A stretch of DNA of 64,000 nucleotides from Prosapia bicincta. Its lineage: Eukaryota; Arthropoda; Insecta; Hemiptera; Cercopidae. Where the stretch lies: positions 94,445,765 to 94,509,764 of the forward strand of contig JBAIZL010000006.1 in NCBI GenBank assembly GCA_036971475.1, in the 5' to 3' direction. The notes beneath the pieces were generated by a model, which saw only the letters and a program-made list of their open reading frames with translations, had not been told where the DNA came from and searched no databases. The position numbers and the translations under genes are program-made. How positions within the stretch are numbered: position 1 is the first letter of the stretch; every line of letters begins with the position of its first letter. Shown here piece after piece: positions 23,376-36,245 of the stretch.

Positions 23376-25205
23376 CATGTTTTGCTCTTTTTGAGAATTT
23401 TTATACACTTAACAGCGTGCAGTAAGTAATAAATATATGTAGTTTATGATATTTTTCAATAGTTTTACAGCAATAACAAACGTGAATCCACTTTTCTAAA
23501 AACAACCAGAATCACCGAGCAGTTGGCTTGAAAATTATAATTCCTGTTACCTAGTTATGCGTCCCAACGAAAGCAAACACCACTAGTGTAACACGTGCCG
23601 CCACTAGACTCTGCCGTTCCCCTCGCTTGTGTTATAATTAGTCGTATCTAATTTATCGGAACGACAAATAACTGAATTCACCAAAATTTAGCCTGAAGCA
23701 TCAAGCAACACTTCTTCGCTGTTAGGCGTGGTTGTGGGATAATCTTGAAACTGGAAATTAAAACAAATCTTATAAATGATAATCAACTACTGAAATTATT
23801 GTGAATGCGTATTGTAGAGACTATTAACAATACGGATTTGAAAACCTGTTTGAAGGAAGGCAAACCCTCGGGCAGTTTAAAACTTGTCAATACACAAAGA
23901 TAGACGTTCGGATAAATGAATGACCTTGAAGGTGTTGAAAGCGTAACGTAGCCATTAGACCCGCGGTCCTGTCATTAAATGGCCATTAACTAAACCTATA
24001 CAAGCCTTTGTGCCATTAGGCCTGGATAAATTAGTTCTAAATAGAGCCATTCATATTCGGCTTTGTCTATGCGTTCCCTTATGGCACTATCATCGGGTTG
24101 TAAAACTGGCAAATATAAGTTGCCATAAGAGCTAAGACCACATTGATGGGCGATCACGAAGTGTATTCCTATATAGATTTATTTTGTATTTTGTATTTGT
24201 ATTGCGGTAAGTGTAGATTATTTATTATTATTTGCGTATGATAATGTGTTTTTCTCACTATCCTATCTTCTGGACCACCCATCTTGTATTGCACAATTTA
24301 AAGATAGATCCTTCGATATCTAGACACCTCTACTCGCTCTTACCTGTACCTATCCTTCCACTCTGTCGAAGCCAATTGTAAGATAAAATTGGATCTCCTA
24401 GAAAGATAAATACCTAGATATGTGACAAAAATAACGCACTAAACCGTGATTAACGTTTTTACTTTGAATTTTATAAACTTGCTGTAATTGAAAACACACG
24501 TCTAATGAAATGAAAGAATATTAAACACACCTTTCTTCAGTTTTGAAACTAATTGCGTTTACATGGTTTTATGTCACGCTCAAAGGACTTTGAAGTTACG
24601 GGATCAAGGTTGCTAAAAAATTTAACGTTTTAGAAAGAAACTACTTCTTCAGATATACAAATTTAAAATGTCTACAGCGTGATGTGGATTTAAAATTTAA
24701 TCTAAAGGAAATCGCCCGCCCCGACAATTACGCTTAACCCAATATTACATTACTAAGCGACTTTCCATTTTAGAGGGGTGTGTTTTTTGCTTTGATGTGG
24801 CTCTGTTACTCCTATCTCGTAATAAATAAATTTATCCACGTTATCTCTTGAACTCATAAAATATATATTTTTAAGTACCATTTCGTTTTAAATTAATTAA
24901 ATAAAATGTTGTTAAACTGTATAGACGTTCGTCAATTAACATTAATAACTTCGTAAACAGGTTTATCGGCTTATTTGAGATTATTATACTTATTTTCTTT
25001 AAGGAAATAATATTTGAATTCAAACATTCAATAAAAATATTTTTCAGAATACAATTATATAATCTTATATTTCGTAAGTTCAAATAAACAAATATTTTAA
25101 ACCAGAATGTATTGTATATTGAAATTGTTACTACAATATGTTTTCTTCCTACTTTCCTAAGCGATGCTTGGCTCAATACTCGTACCCCTCCCTCTCCCTT
25201 CACAC
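23376..25205. other. Non-repetitive sequence, nothing recognised
   Basis: A 110-codon minus-strand frame (24871-25203) is AT-rich, has low-complexity I/N/L content and no family resemblance. I regard it as chance. No transposon protein is seen. Confidence 0.45.
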
Positions 25206-27240
25206 CTTATTATGTAGCTTTATTACAGATTTTATGATGAACATGTTAGAGGCAAGCGCCAATAGTTCTGACATAGACATAAGGGCAGCTCAATACTGGT
25301 ACCCTCAAACTTCTCTTCATACCTTATTATCTCCTTTTATTGCAAATTAGTATGTCAAACATGTAGGCGGCAAGCGGCAATGGCTCTGACATAGACATAA
25401 AGACAGCTCAATACTCGTACTCCTCCGTCTTCCTTCACTTCTCTTCACACCTTCTTATCTCTTTTCATTGCAGATTTGAACGATGAACATGTAAGCGGAA
25501 AGCACCAGTGAGTCTGACATAGACATAAAGGCAGCTCAATACTCGTACCAATCCGTCTTCCTTCACTTCTCTTCACACCTTATTATCTAATTTTATTGCA
25601 GATTTGTTTGATGAACATCTAAGCGGCAAGCGGAAATAGCTCTGACATAGACATAGAGGCAGCTCAATACTCTTACCCCTCCGCCTCCCTTCACTTCTCT
25701 TAACACCTTATTATCTCCTTTTATTGCAGATTTTTATGACGAACATGTAAGCGGCAAGCGGAAATAGCTCTGACATAGACATGAAAGCAGCTTAATACTC
25801 TTACCCCTCCGTTTCCCTTCACTTCTCTTTACACCGTATTATCTCTTTCCATTGCAGATTTTTATGACGAACATGTAAGCGGCAAGCGGAAATAGCTCTG
25901 ACATAGACATAAAAGCAGCTTAATACTCTTACCCCTCCGTCTCCCTTCACTTCTCTTTACACCGTATTATCTCTTTCTATTGCAAATTTTTATGACGAAC
26001 ATGTAAGCGGCAAGCGGAAATAGCTTTGACATAGACATAAAAGCAGCTTAATACTCTTACCCCTCCGTCTCCCTTCACTTCTCTTTACACCGTATTATCT
26101 CTTTCCATTGCAGATTTTTATGACGAACATGTAAGCGGCAAGCGGAAATAGCTCTGACATATACATAAAAGCAGCTTAATACTCTTACTCCTCCGTCTCC
26201 CTTCACTTCTCTTTACACCGTATTATCTCTTTCCATTGCAAATTTTTATGACGAACAAGTAAGCGGCAAGCGGAAAAAGCTTTGACATAGACATAAAAGC
26301 AGCTTAATACTCTTACCCCTCCGTCTCCCTTCACTTCTCTTTACACCGTATTATCTCTTTCCATTGCAGATTTTTATGACGAACATGTAAGCGGCAAGCG
26401 GAAATAGCTCTGACAAAGACATAAAAGCAGCTTAATACTCTTACCCCTCCGTCTCCCTTCACTTCTCTTTACACCGTATTATCTCTTTCCATTGCAGATT
26501 TTTATGACGAACATGTAAGCGGCAAGCGGAAATAGCTTTGACATAGACATAAAAGCAGCTTAATACTCTTACCCCTCCGTCTCCCTTCACTTCTCTTTAC
26601 ACCGTATTATCTTTTTCCATTGCAGATTTTTATGACGAACATGTAAGCGGCAAGCGGAAATAGCTCTGACATAGACATAAAAGCAGCTTAATACTCTTAC
26701 CCCTCCGTCTCCCTTCACTTCTCTTTACACCGTATTATCTCTTTCCATTGCAGATTTTTATGACGAACAAGTAAGCGGCAAGCGGAAAAAGCTTTGACAT
26801 AGACATAAAAGCAGCTTAATACTCTTACCCCTCCGTCTCCCTTCACTTCTCTTTACACCGTATTATCTCTTTCCATTGCAGATTTTTATGACGAACAAGT
26901 AAGCGGCAAGCGGAAAAAGCTTTGACATAGACATAAAAGCAGCTTAATGCTCTTACCCCTCCGTCTCCCTTCACTTCTCTTTACACCGTATTATCTCTTT
27001 CCATTGCAGATTTTTATGACGAACATGTAAGCGGCAAGCGGAAATAGCTTTGACATAGACATAAAAGCAGCTTAATACTCTTACCCCTCCGTCTCCCTTC
27101 ACTTCTCTTTACACCGTATTATCTCTTTCCATTGCAGATTTTTATGACGAACATGTAAGCGGCAAGCGGAAATAGCTCTGACATAGACGTAAAGACAGCT
27201 CAATACTCATACCCCTGCCTCACCCCTTCACTTCTCTTTA
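25206..27240. repeat. 128 bp satellite, ~16 copies, with splice-site-like signals in each unit
   Basis: The period is exact: TTTATGACGA occurs at 25861, 25989 and 26117. Each unit reads, on the plus strand, a pyrimidine-rich half (ACCCCTCCGTCTCCCTTCAC, then TCTTTCCATTGCAG), then 17 nt ATTTTTATGACGAACAT, then GTAAGCGGCAAGCGG and an AT-rich link. Units from ~25740 to ~27150 are almost identical. The leftmost four and the last are diverged, so the array has been homogenised from the centre. No long open frame runs through it because 128 is not a multiple of 3. Confidence 0.95.
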
Positions 27241-29530
27241 AACCTTCTTCTTTTCTGTCAGATGAATACGGCCCAGATATTCTGAAGTAAAACTTGTTAC
27301 GTTTTATTCAAACTTGCTCAAAACATATTTATTTTCATTAATCTAAATGTATTGATCTAAATATTACATTGTAAAGTTTCATTCAGTACTTACAAATCTC
27401 AATACGCAGAGATCGGCCATTTTATATTGCCTCCTTAACGCCAACGCAACGTTCCCTGAATATATATTCTGTGAATTCTTTCAACCTGTATTTGAAGTGC
27501 AGACCCAAAATATGCTAATGATTCGATCTTCATATCGTTGGATTACTCATGCTTAACGGGTCATGAGTAAAGTGTCATATGCAAATTAACTTCAGTGCTC
27601 TCAAGTTTGGTATAATCGGCAAGGATGAATACGAGAGGCGACTTTGAAGCTTTTACGCAGCAATCAACTTGCATCGTCAGCGTTTGCAACAAAATTACAA
27701 ATATTTAGAAATTATGGTTCAGTATTTCTGGATAGTCTTGGTTAGCACAATTCTTGAATTTTCGTAACAGATTGAAGAATGCACAGTCTGATTAAAGCTT
27801 ACTACACGGTAAGCTACTTGTTTTAATTTTTTAATTCTCGATCTGTGGCTTTATCGACAACTGTAGTAATTCAAAAAAAAGTATTAGTTAACAATTGAGG
27901 ACCAATGATAATTCTCCTCTACCTTATCAATAACGTTGGTAATGAAAAGAACAGGTTGAGCCCACACGAAATTTAGAATTTAAATCCTCGAATATTATCT
28001 CTCCAAATTGTATTCGAATAACAACCTTTCTTTTAGAAAATGTTGACCCTATTTTGTTTTTTAATATATCAAAAGTTGTCTTATGAAACATATTACTTCT
28101 TTCCTATTTTGTTTATTTCAAGACAAATATTTCTGGACATCTGCGAATACAGAAGCTTTTGACATGCTCTGCAAGAAATAATCCTTTTGACTGGACACAT
28201 TATCCTTCAAAGCTAATATTTACAAAATCTTGGCAGAAGCGGAATCCTTTCTCACTGCTGGCAAGTCTCCAATCCTACGTCATTACATATATCTTTATTC
28301 GACTCAACTCTTTCACAGTACCAGAATATGTATGTTCTCATTGTTTTTAAGAACCACACTGTCTATTTAGCATTATTTTATAATATGACATTTATTGAGA
28401 AACTTAATTGTTTAGGCTGGTATATCTGTCTAAATTTGTATGTCCTATTTCATTTAATGAAAAGCACACGTAGTCTTTATTTAAGCAAAAGTAATTTTAG
28501 TAACTAAAATATTTTTAAAAATAAATTTACAACATTTTTTCCACTCCATAATTCAACTCCATTCTAATAATTCAAACTCTCCTTTTATACACGGTGGGGC
28601 AGAATGGACTCCCTGATTTGACGGGTGTATTGTAGAAAAAATAAGTAATATAATTTAAAAAAGTGTTTTATTTCTGAAAACTATATAGAATGTCATTTTA
28701 TTTGCATTGGGTTTCGAAAACCCTTCCGTTGTATCGCGGAAGATACCACCGAACACTCGATGAAACAATAAAATTATCTTCTGATGAGGTCTTTGAAGAT
28801 CTAACAAAAGGTCTTTTTGATGAGGGGATGTACAAGGGTGCATAGAACGTAGGAACGTTTCAGTAACCAACGGACGACTAATGCTGTAATAGTTGGAAAA
28901 GCTATAACTCTAGATGATTTTTTAAAACTTGTGTCTGAGCCCCCCAAAACCCACCCAGCTCTATTGCAGCCATCCTCTGGCGAGCTGCTATCATTCAACA
29001 TGCACATGCGGTTAGTAAAACCTACCCTAAACGCGCGTGAAGGATTCCATCAAGCTGTCTAGCTCTTCCGTGGAGAATCAGGAGATAGTGAAATGAAACA
29101 GTGCTGTAATGGTCGTGCTAAGAGTGGGCTGAAAAAACCTGTCAAGAAAGAAATTCTTACATGACAAACCCCGCGGTATTTCATCCAGGTACCCTTTAGG
29201 CTAGGATGAGTTTATTCTATAGGATAAGGAGAGTTATTGCCTTACAAATACCTTGTTAGTGAGGGTATAGTGAAGGTGGCATGCACTTATTCTTCTGCAG
29301 CCTACTAGAAACTGAAGTGGGCATGGAAGATTATGTTAGTAGTTCCGTTGGGGAAGAGAGCGTCCCTCGGGATGTGCCCCTGCTTCGTCTGAAACAAGAC
29401 TGGTCGTTAATATCATGCACTGGTGTAGTGTTTATAGAGAGAATAGAGAAAACCAATCAGACAGAATGGTTTCTTTAGTCAGAAAGCGGAAACTCTTCTA
29501 TTGGAAGGAAAGAAAGACATTTTTAAACAA

Positions 29531-29531
<1 letters not shown>
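27241..29531. other. Mixed non-repetitive sequence, nothing firmly recognised
   Basis: The stretch from 28580 to 29420 is less AT-rich and has overlapping short frames on both strands (65-77 codons). I could not match them to a protein family. GGTGGGGCAGAATGGACTCC near 28592 and the neighbouring block may be an old mobile element. Confidence 0.35.
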
Positions 29532-29627
<96 letters not shown>

Positions 29628-29628
29628 T
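29532..29628. repeat. (GT)n microsatellite
   Basis: Nearly perfect GT run of about 95 bp ending in GTACGTGCGTGGGTG. Confidence 0.95.
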
Positions 29629-29940
29629 GCGTGGGTGCTCCTAAATAAATGTACGCGTAAATATGACAGGGTGAGTTACGAAATCATCAACGTAAGTCAT
29701 AGTAAAGACAGAATATTTTGAAAAAGAACAACAAATTTTATAATTATAAAGAAGAAAATTTATAAAAATTTAAAAGAAATTATTCTAATATTGAAATACT
29801 TTTTTTTGTATTATATTAGTATAATATTTTTGTATCAAGAAACGTTCAAGGATTATTAGTTGTGTTATGCACACAAATTATAGGAAATGTATAACATTTA
29901 ATATTTGTATTTAACTCTAGTTCGATAAAAACATTATAAA

Positions 29941-30180
29941 AGCTGCATTAACATGCAATAGATCAGTTCTAGCTTAACCATATGAATACGAGTTCTGTTC
30001 ATGTCGGTGCAATTACACACCACAAACCCATTTTCAAATTAATCGGCGGTGTAAATTTAAATTGCTCTTTAATGCTTTAGTCATTTAGGTTAAATGGCAT
30101 AGGGCTTGGATTGGATGCAGCTACAGCCTAATCGCATATAGTTAGCTGGTTAAATAATCCAGCTACTGGGAAACCGTGCA
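29941..30180 (+). repeat. 240 bp dispersed repeat C, copy 1
   Basis: Starts AGCTGCATTAACATGCAATA and ends AGCTACTGGGAAACCGTGCA. The stretch 60331-60570 is the same 240 bp in the same orientation with no indel and only about half a dozen substitutions. The sharp ends and near-identity point to a recently active non-autonomous element or a segmental copy. No terminal inverted repeats, A-tail or coding frame are visible. Confidence 0.85.
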
Positions 30181-30420
30181 TTCATCCAGTAGGCCTACTT
30201 TTAAAATGAATATATAGACTTCAGATTCGTAGCAATCAGAAAGTAACAAAATGCAATGTTTAGTCAAACTATGATTTAAATTTGGTTTCATTACATTTAA
30301 TGTTACACCACATTATAAGAAAAACACTTAATGTGGAAATCGTTAATTAATTGGAAAAGCCTAAGCCTATTTACCTTACCTTATCATGGGCTTGCTGCAA
30401 CGTTAATGAATACTCACAAA

Positions 30421-30512
30421 TTAATCAAACACCAAATACCGATTACAAATTGTTAAAAAGATTGTATGAAAGAGCGCGCACGCGCGAACACACACACACA
30501 CACACGCGCGCG
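30421..30512 (+). repeat. Dispersed repeat D, copy 1, ending in a (CA/CG)n run
   Basis: AATCAAACACCAAATACCGA, TTACAAATTGTTAAAAAGAT and TGTATGAAAG followed by GCGCGCACGCGCG and ACACACAC. The same segment occurs inverted at 33783-33862. In both copies the microsatellite begins at the same point. Confidence 0.75.
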
Positions 30513-30849
30513 ATAAAGTGGTTTTAATCATAATACAATTGATGAATTATTATGGTAATAATAATTACCAACACTAATTACCAAACCTTTATACAGTACT
30601 ATTTTATTTTAAAAAAAGTACTAATTTTGAAAATGGAGTTTTTCCGAATCGTGCCAACAAAAAAAAGTATTTTAATGATACGAAAGGGAGAAAGTTCATT
30701 GTTTATTTAACAACATTAACACTGAAATATTGGTGAAAATGTACTAAGTGGGCGCCCACATAACTGGGATGTATGTTTGTGTGCGTTGATATTTTATACA
30801 TAAATCTTTAGATTTTACATCTTTTTATTTTCGCATTCGGTACTATCAC

Positions 30850-31287
30850 TTGCTGTACTACCACACACTTGCTGTACTACCACACACTTTCTGTACTACC
30901 ACACACTTGCTGTACTACCACACACTTGCTGTACTACCACACACTTGCTGTACTACCACACACTTGCTGTACTACCACACACTTGCTGTACTACCACACA
31001 CTTGCTGTACTACCACACACTTGCTGTACTACCACACACTTGCTGTACTACCACACACTTGCTGTACTACCACACACTTGCTGTACTACCACACACTTGC
31101 TGTACTACCCCACACTTGCTGTACTACCACACACTTGCTGTACTACCACACACTTGCTGTACTACCACACACTTGCTGTACTACCACACACTTGCTGTAC
31201 TACCACACACTTGCTGTACTACCACACACTTGCTGTACTACCACACACTTGCTGTACTACCACACACTTGCTGTACTACCACACATA
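30850..31287. repeat. 19 bp minisatellite, ~23 copies
   Basis: Unit TTGCTGTACTACCACACAC, almost invariant. The changes seen are a T for G in the third unit (TTTCTGTAC near 30889) and one C for A near 31110. All frames stay open because the unit contains no stop in any phase on this strand, so the 115-171 codon frames are artefacts. Confidence 0.97.
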
Positions 31288-33702
31288 TTTGACGATACAA
31301 CATAGAAATACATGTTATTTTCTTGTCGAAAGCTTTGTATCCGGATATTCTGAAATCTGGCATAATCTCTACTTTTCTAATTAATAAATAAATGTTCTAA
31401 TAATTAATTATATGAGTTAAATATTATTTTTAATTAACAACATATATCAGTCTTTCAATAAACCGAACTTAGTTTGTCGATTTATAGCTTACATTTGTAC
31501 CAACTGCAGCGGCCAGAATGTCCGATGCAAAGAATCAGGGTAATTGTACAGAATACCAGAATCAAACCTAACCTGGTTAAATAATTAGCTAAATTTATAT
31601 GTAAAAATTTTAAAGCATAATAATAATAATAATATTAAAACAAGGGTAAATAATAGTAAAATGAAGAAAATTAGAAATAACTTTTGACTTAAAAAACATA
31701 AATTATAATCAATAAGAAAAATTATCACTTCAAAGTGGATAGCCTAAATTATGTATACAAAAAAGACGGTAATTGTGTAGTATAACAAACTCGGCCTAGA
31801 TGCCGGCTATTAAAACAATTGTACTTAAATATAATCAGGGATAAAGAATGTAAATTTATAAGATGTGAGGAAAGTAAATTAGGCCTAGCTAGGGAAAATA
31901 GTATTTATGTAAAAGTAAAGATTAAATGTTAAAATGTAATAGCCTAGAAATTAGGTTATACTAGAAGCAGTCATATTTGATTCCGGAAAAATCCGCCTAG
32001 GATATTGATTATAAATCTTGTCACTACGAAACGAAAGCGCTACAGTCGAATTTTGGATTAGGAATTTAAAAAAGAAAATTAAATTAAATAAGAAGAAATA
32101 AAGTCAAATACGTTATTAAATAAAAGGTAAAAATGGAAAGGACACATCAGAATACAGAAACGCCTTTTACAAAAAGTGAAACTAATCTTAGTTCAGAATT
32201 TCCGAACAAACAAAGTCAATTGCCATGGCAACGGCTTTCTGATTGGGCAAAAGTTGAAAAATGGATACTAGGGCGTGGGAAGTTTGAAATTGGAGAAGAC
32301 GGGCCTCACAAAAGAGACGCTATCCAGAATTAGAATGCAATAGGCTCTCAAGGCGAGCAGACGTGTTTTAGTACCATGCGACCAGGACAAGAAAAAATGT
32401 GCTAGAAACAGAGTAAAAAGTGCTACGATGTGATCAGGGGAAGGAAGATATATATGAGCAAGGGCTCATACATACCCAGAACAAAATTTCGACCACCAAA
32501 ATGCAAAATTAAAGAAAATAAGAAGATTAAACGAAATTATGGAGAGACGCCTACCTACCAAGACCTTTGAAGCTGTAACGGGACCGACAGATGACAAAAT
32601 TAATGAAGATAAAAAGATTTCTACAGTACAAGGTTATATAATCAATTTAATTATTATTTTTAAATAACATTTTACTTCAAATTATATTAACTTAAATTCA
32701 AAATTAAATAAGATGGGAATAACCTAAGGGACTGATTAGTCAACTCTCTTAGGTTACCCAAATTTAAGTAACAAAGATTCAAAATTGACTTTCCATTCCC
32801 ATCGTCTGTGGGAATATATGGATTAAGTATAAAGGTGTATATCTTATATGGCTTTTTCTAAGTAAATTTCTAATGAATAATTTCTAAAGAAGTTAATTGT
32901 TCAAAGGCCTAGCCTAAAGGCATTAAATAGTAATATTAAGTGTTTGAAAAAGAATCAGATTTTATAATATGTTAAATTTAACTGTAACAATCAAAACTAT
33001 ATACAAAATTAATTATGGTAACTTTGATAATTTAAATTATATACAAAATTAATGATAATAAGAAAATTTAAAAACATAGAATGAGATAATAATGTTTAAT
33101 TAAATGGCAAGTTGTATGAAATTTTGAAAAAGTAATTAGTCAAGAAAATCCTGTTAAATTAAATAAAAACAATAATAATTAATTTGAACCTTGGAACAAA
33201 TAAATAAAAAGGTATATTTTCCAATTAGCTCTGTTTTCATTCTAAATAAGATAAGTTCACTAGGTATCCAGGTATAGTCTTTAAATCACAAGTGTCTCTC
33301 AAAGATTCCACTACCCGAAAAGGAGCTTGAACAGGGCTTATCGGAGGCTAATTGGTTTTATCAAAAATTCAGGGGTTGGTTCCTCTGAGAGGTTTATTCC
33401 TTGAGGCACAGGTCTATGAAACTAGGTTCGTAGTCAATGGATAAACCATTACTTTCTTACTGAGAAAGGGCCATGGTAAGGCAGGGTAAAAGGTCGGTAA
33501 GACAACGTTATAGACTTCTCTAATTTACCCCCTGAAAAAGGAGTTTTATAAATGTTATTCTGTTTCTTGTTATAATAGGCAGCTTTCTATTATTTATTGT
33601 TTCGTAGAAATGTTGCATGTATAAGTCAGGTCCTGAGTAACTTTCACTTTTAAATATTCCTTGTTTCTAGAATATTTACTACATTTTCTGATACATTTAA
33701 TT
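31288..33702. other. AT-rich sequence, nothing firmly recognised
   Basis: The 32,130-32,640 part is less AT-rich. It has a 66-codon plus-strand frame (32133-32333; contains WAKVEKWILGRGKFEIGEDG) followed by further readable stretches broken by stops. It could be an old retroelement gag or a pseudogene, but I recognise no family. 33,290-33,530 is similarly GC-richer without a match. Confidence 0.35.
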
Positions 33703-33862
33703 GTTTGTGTGTGTGTGTGTGTGTGTGTGTTTTGTGTTTGTGTGTGTATATATGTTTCTATTTGTGTCTGTGCGCGCGGTCGTGTTAGTGTATGTGTGTG
33801 CGCGCGCGCGCTTTCATACAATCTTTTTAACAATTTGTAATCGATATTTGGTGTTTGATTCA
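33703..33862 (-). repeat. (GT)n run and inverted copy of dispersed repeat D
   Basis: GT tracts at 33703-33730 and GTGTGTGCGCGCGCGCGC at 33794-33811, followed by CTTTCATACAATCTTTTTAA and CAATTTGTAATCGATATTTG. This is the reverse complement of the repeat at 30421-30490, with about two differences over ~60 bp. Confidence 0.75.
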
Positions 33863-34832
33863 TTTCTTTGATGTTTTATTGTTATTTTGAAATCTTATGC
33901 TCATGTATTGTTCTCTTTGCCAGTTATTTTTATTTGTTCCCTTCGTACTAAAATATATAATTCATTGGTTTTTATATTTTATATCTTTTCGTATTCGTGG
34001 TTTACAATATAATTCCGTGCTGATTGGTTTAATTTTAAAATAAATAATAGGTTTTTTTTAAATTTAAAGCATAACGTTTTATACCAATCGCTTTAAAAAA
34101 ATTATATCTTCTAATAATTACTTTTTTCTGATAAAATGTTTTAGGAAAATGATAATGCAGCTACATTTTATAAATTTATTTTAGTTGAAACAAATATCAT
34201 GTTTAGTACAAAACGACAATAAATTTAGGTCGGCTTCAAAAACCCAACTTTTCTGACATTTAACTGATGTTAAATCGATGTGCACAAATCAATACGCCAT
34301 CAAAATAATTGTCCAACCGTCGCAGTGCTACCAACGTTACCACAGTAATAAAACGAGGGGAACCCACATTTGAACTCGGCCTGCAAAGCGAATGAATAAT
34401 TTCAAAACAATAAATGTCAGAGTAAATCGGGCAAGGGGCGCACAAATACCCGGCGCACACGTAAAAAAAGTTGCATCGACGTAAACTTTTGTTACGTCGA
34501 AGGTAAATGATAAACGGTCCGATAAAAGCTTCGACGAAATGCACAATAAAGCTGGACCGCTTCGCGTGTTAATGCCCGAGCCTTTGGAACATATTTCTAT
34601 ATAATTGCGGTGATAAATCTATAGCGAAGACTCAGGGCGGAGCCTCCGATATACACCGAACACGTTGCTGTGTGTATAAATAGCCATCGTTTTGTTTATC
34701 TTGGACCACAATCATTTCAGAATACTGTGCTACTGGCCACGCCACGATTGATTCTGAAAACTGTCTCGGCTCTCTTATTCCAATACATTTGCTCTGTATG
34801 AGCTACAAGATTTTCACTAAAATTGTAGATTT
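33863..34832. other. AT-rich DNA followed by a CpG-containing stretch
   Basis: 34,240-34,780 is GC-richer than its surroundings and has several CpG steps (cgacgtaaacttttgttacgtcg; ggtccgataaaagcttcgacg). It carries two overlapping minus-strand frames of 69 and 94 codons with no recognisable family. TATAAATAG at 34675 with TCATTT at 34712 could be a TATA box and initiator, but the spacing of ~37-39 bp is longer than usual and no coding sequence follows. Confidence 0.3.
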
Positions 34833-34996
34833 TTGTACACTTGAGGACTTATTTTTTTGATTATTGAGGACGGCCGTTTTGGGAGATGTGCTCCTTATGT
34901 CAACTCAGTTACGTTATGAGTTGACAAAGGGTACACCTCTCTAAAGAGTCATCCTCAATAATCAAAAAATAAGTGCTACTATAGGTAAGTGTAACG
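34833..34996. mobile_element. MITE-like foldback, family E copy 1
   Basis: Arms ACTTATTTTTTTGATTATTG and CAATAATCAAAAAATAAGT enclose a perfect inner palindrome TGTCAACTCA...TGAGTTGACA at 34898-34926. ACGGCCGTTTTGGGAGATGT (34872-34891) is the reverse complement of ACATCTCCCAAAACGGCCGT at 40216-40235. The right end CTACTATAGGTAAGTGTAAC matches the right end of copy 2, CTACTATAGGCAAGTGTAAC. So the two are related elements, one with its interior turned or rearranged. Confidence 0.65.
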
Positions 34997-35095
34997 TAAT
35001 AATATATGTTCTAGTGTTTGTAGGAATTCATAATTTTATTCTTAAAATAAGTATAATTAGTATCAGTGTGGTGTGTAATTGTGTGTGAGGGTGTC

Positions 35096-35162
<67 letters not shown>
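35096..35162. repeat. (GA)n microsatellite
   Basis: Perfect AG/GA run of about 65 bp. Confidence 0.97.
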
Positions 35163-35164
<2 letters not shown>

Positions 35165-36033
35165 AGGTTTCTTCCACATAGAGAGTGGAATAACACATAA
35201 TAAAATAATTCAGAGTTCTCAAATAAGCACACGATCACTTTCAACGTTTCCACAAGATCTGTTTTAGGCCCTTAGCCCTTAATACTTTAGCCTACATCCT
35301 TTCGGTAAAAGAAAATGTTTTCGTTTTTTTGTCTTTTTTGTTGACATTTCCAATAAATTTTCTAATAACGTTGAACGGTTAAAAATCGACATGACCTATT
35401 TTCTTCTTTAGACAGGGTTGAAATACGCAGTAGTTGGTTACTGGTAAAGGAACTCTAAGAAAGCATCAGTCTCACAAGGTTGTACTGACATAGGTTTCCA
35501 GTTTTTATTATATAAACTCAATACAAGAAATTTTGTTTAGACTACATACTTTTAACAAGAAAACAATGAATCACAAATTTAGTAAAAACCTTTTTTTCGG
35601 GCCCATAACGTTTATTAGCAAGTGGTAGAGACTATAGAAGCAACTTACAATGGGTAAGTTGGGATGTTGGGTAGGCTGGGTAAAGAGGGATTTTAATCAG
35701 CCCTGAAACCAAACTTTACCTATTAGTTCAGATAATAATGGTCTAACACGAAATTAATTTTCGTTGCTTGTAAATAATGACATAACTCCTATAGAAAGAG
35801 TGAAAAATTTAGAATCTAAAGGTAAACGCATGTACGGTTCGAGCAGAATGGCATTCACAAGATGTATGATGGGTTTACGAATCATATTCTGGAAGATAAA
35901 CCAAAACGGGAGGCAGGGAAGAGGGCACTTTAGAGAGAAGTCATTTTGGCAGTGAGTGATCTAATTTTACAAGTGATATAAACAAAACATTTTTAAAAAT
36001 CAATTCCTAATTAGGTCATCAAAGAAAAATGAT
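35163..36033. other. Non-repetitive sequence, nothing recognised
   Basis: A 63-codon plus-strand frame at 35764-35955 has no recognisable family. Otherwise AT-rich. Confidence 0.45.
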
Positions 36034-36245
36034 TTGTAGTTACTTTTTATTAAATAATTACAATTAAATGGTGACAGAATCACTTACTTAATCAATTACT
36101 TAATGATTGTGACAGAATCACAAATCATTTATAAGTGGCAAAATAGAAAGCGAAATTAGTTATTAAAATGATTTAATTAAATTTATTAATCAATCAATAT
36201 TTGAAAAAAACTATATTAACATCAAGTGTCATCTATTACAAGTTT
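36034..36245 (+). repeat. Dispersed repeat family A, copy 3 (rearranged)
   Basis: TAGTTACTTTTTATTAAATA, TAATCAATCAATATTTGAAA, TAACATCAAGTGTCATCTAT and TACAAGTTTAAGAG correspond in order to landmarks of the 1775-2110 copy. An internal duplication, GTGACAGAATCAC, at 36070-36082 and 36109-36121 is specific to this copy. Confidence 0.5.

Noticed and set aside
24871..25203. 110-codon minus-strand frame as a gene
   Set aside because: Composition is I/N/L/F-rich as expected from AT-rich DNA, there is no family resemblance, and it runs into the satellite margin.
30850..31384. Open frames of 115-171 codons
   Set aside because: They come from the stop-free 19 bp repeat, which is open in all three plus frames.
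32133..32640. Retrovirus-like gag leader
   Set aside because: The frame is short, broken by stops, and has no zinc knuckle, primer-binding site or flanking long terminal repeat that I could find.
34260..34544. 94-codon minus-strand frame plus TATAAATA at 34675 as a promoter-gene unit
   Set aside because: The TATA-like site is on the plus strand, points away from the frame, has poor initiator spacing, and no coding sequence follows it.
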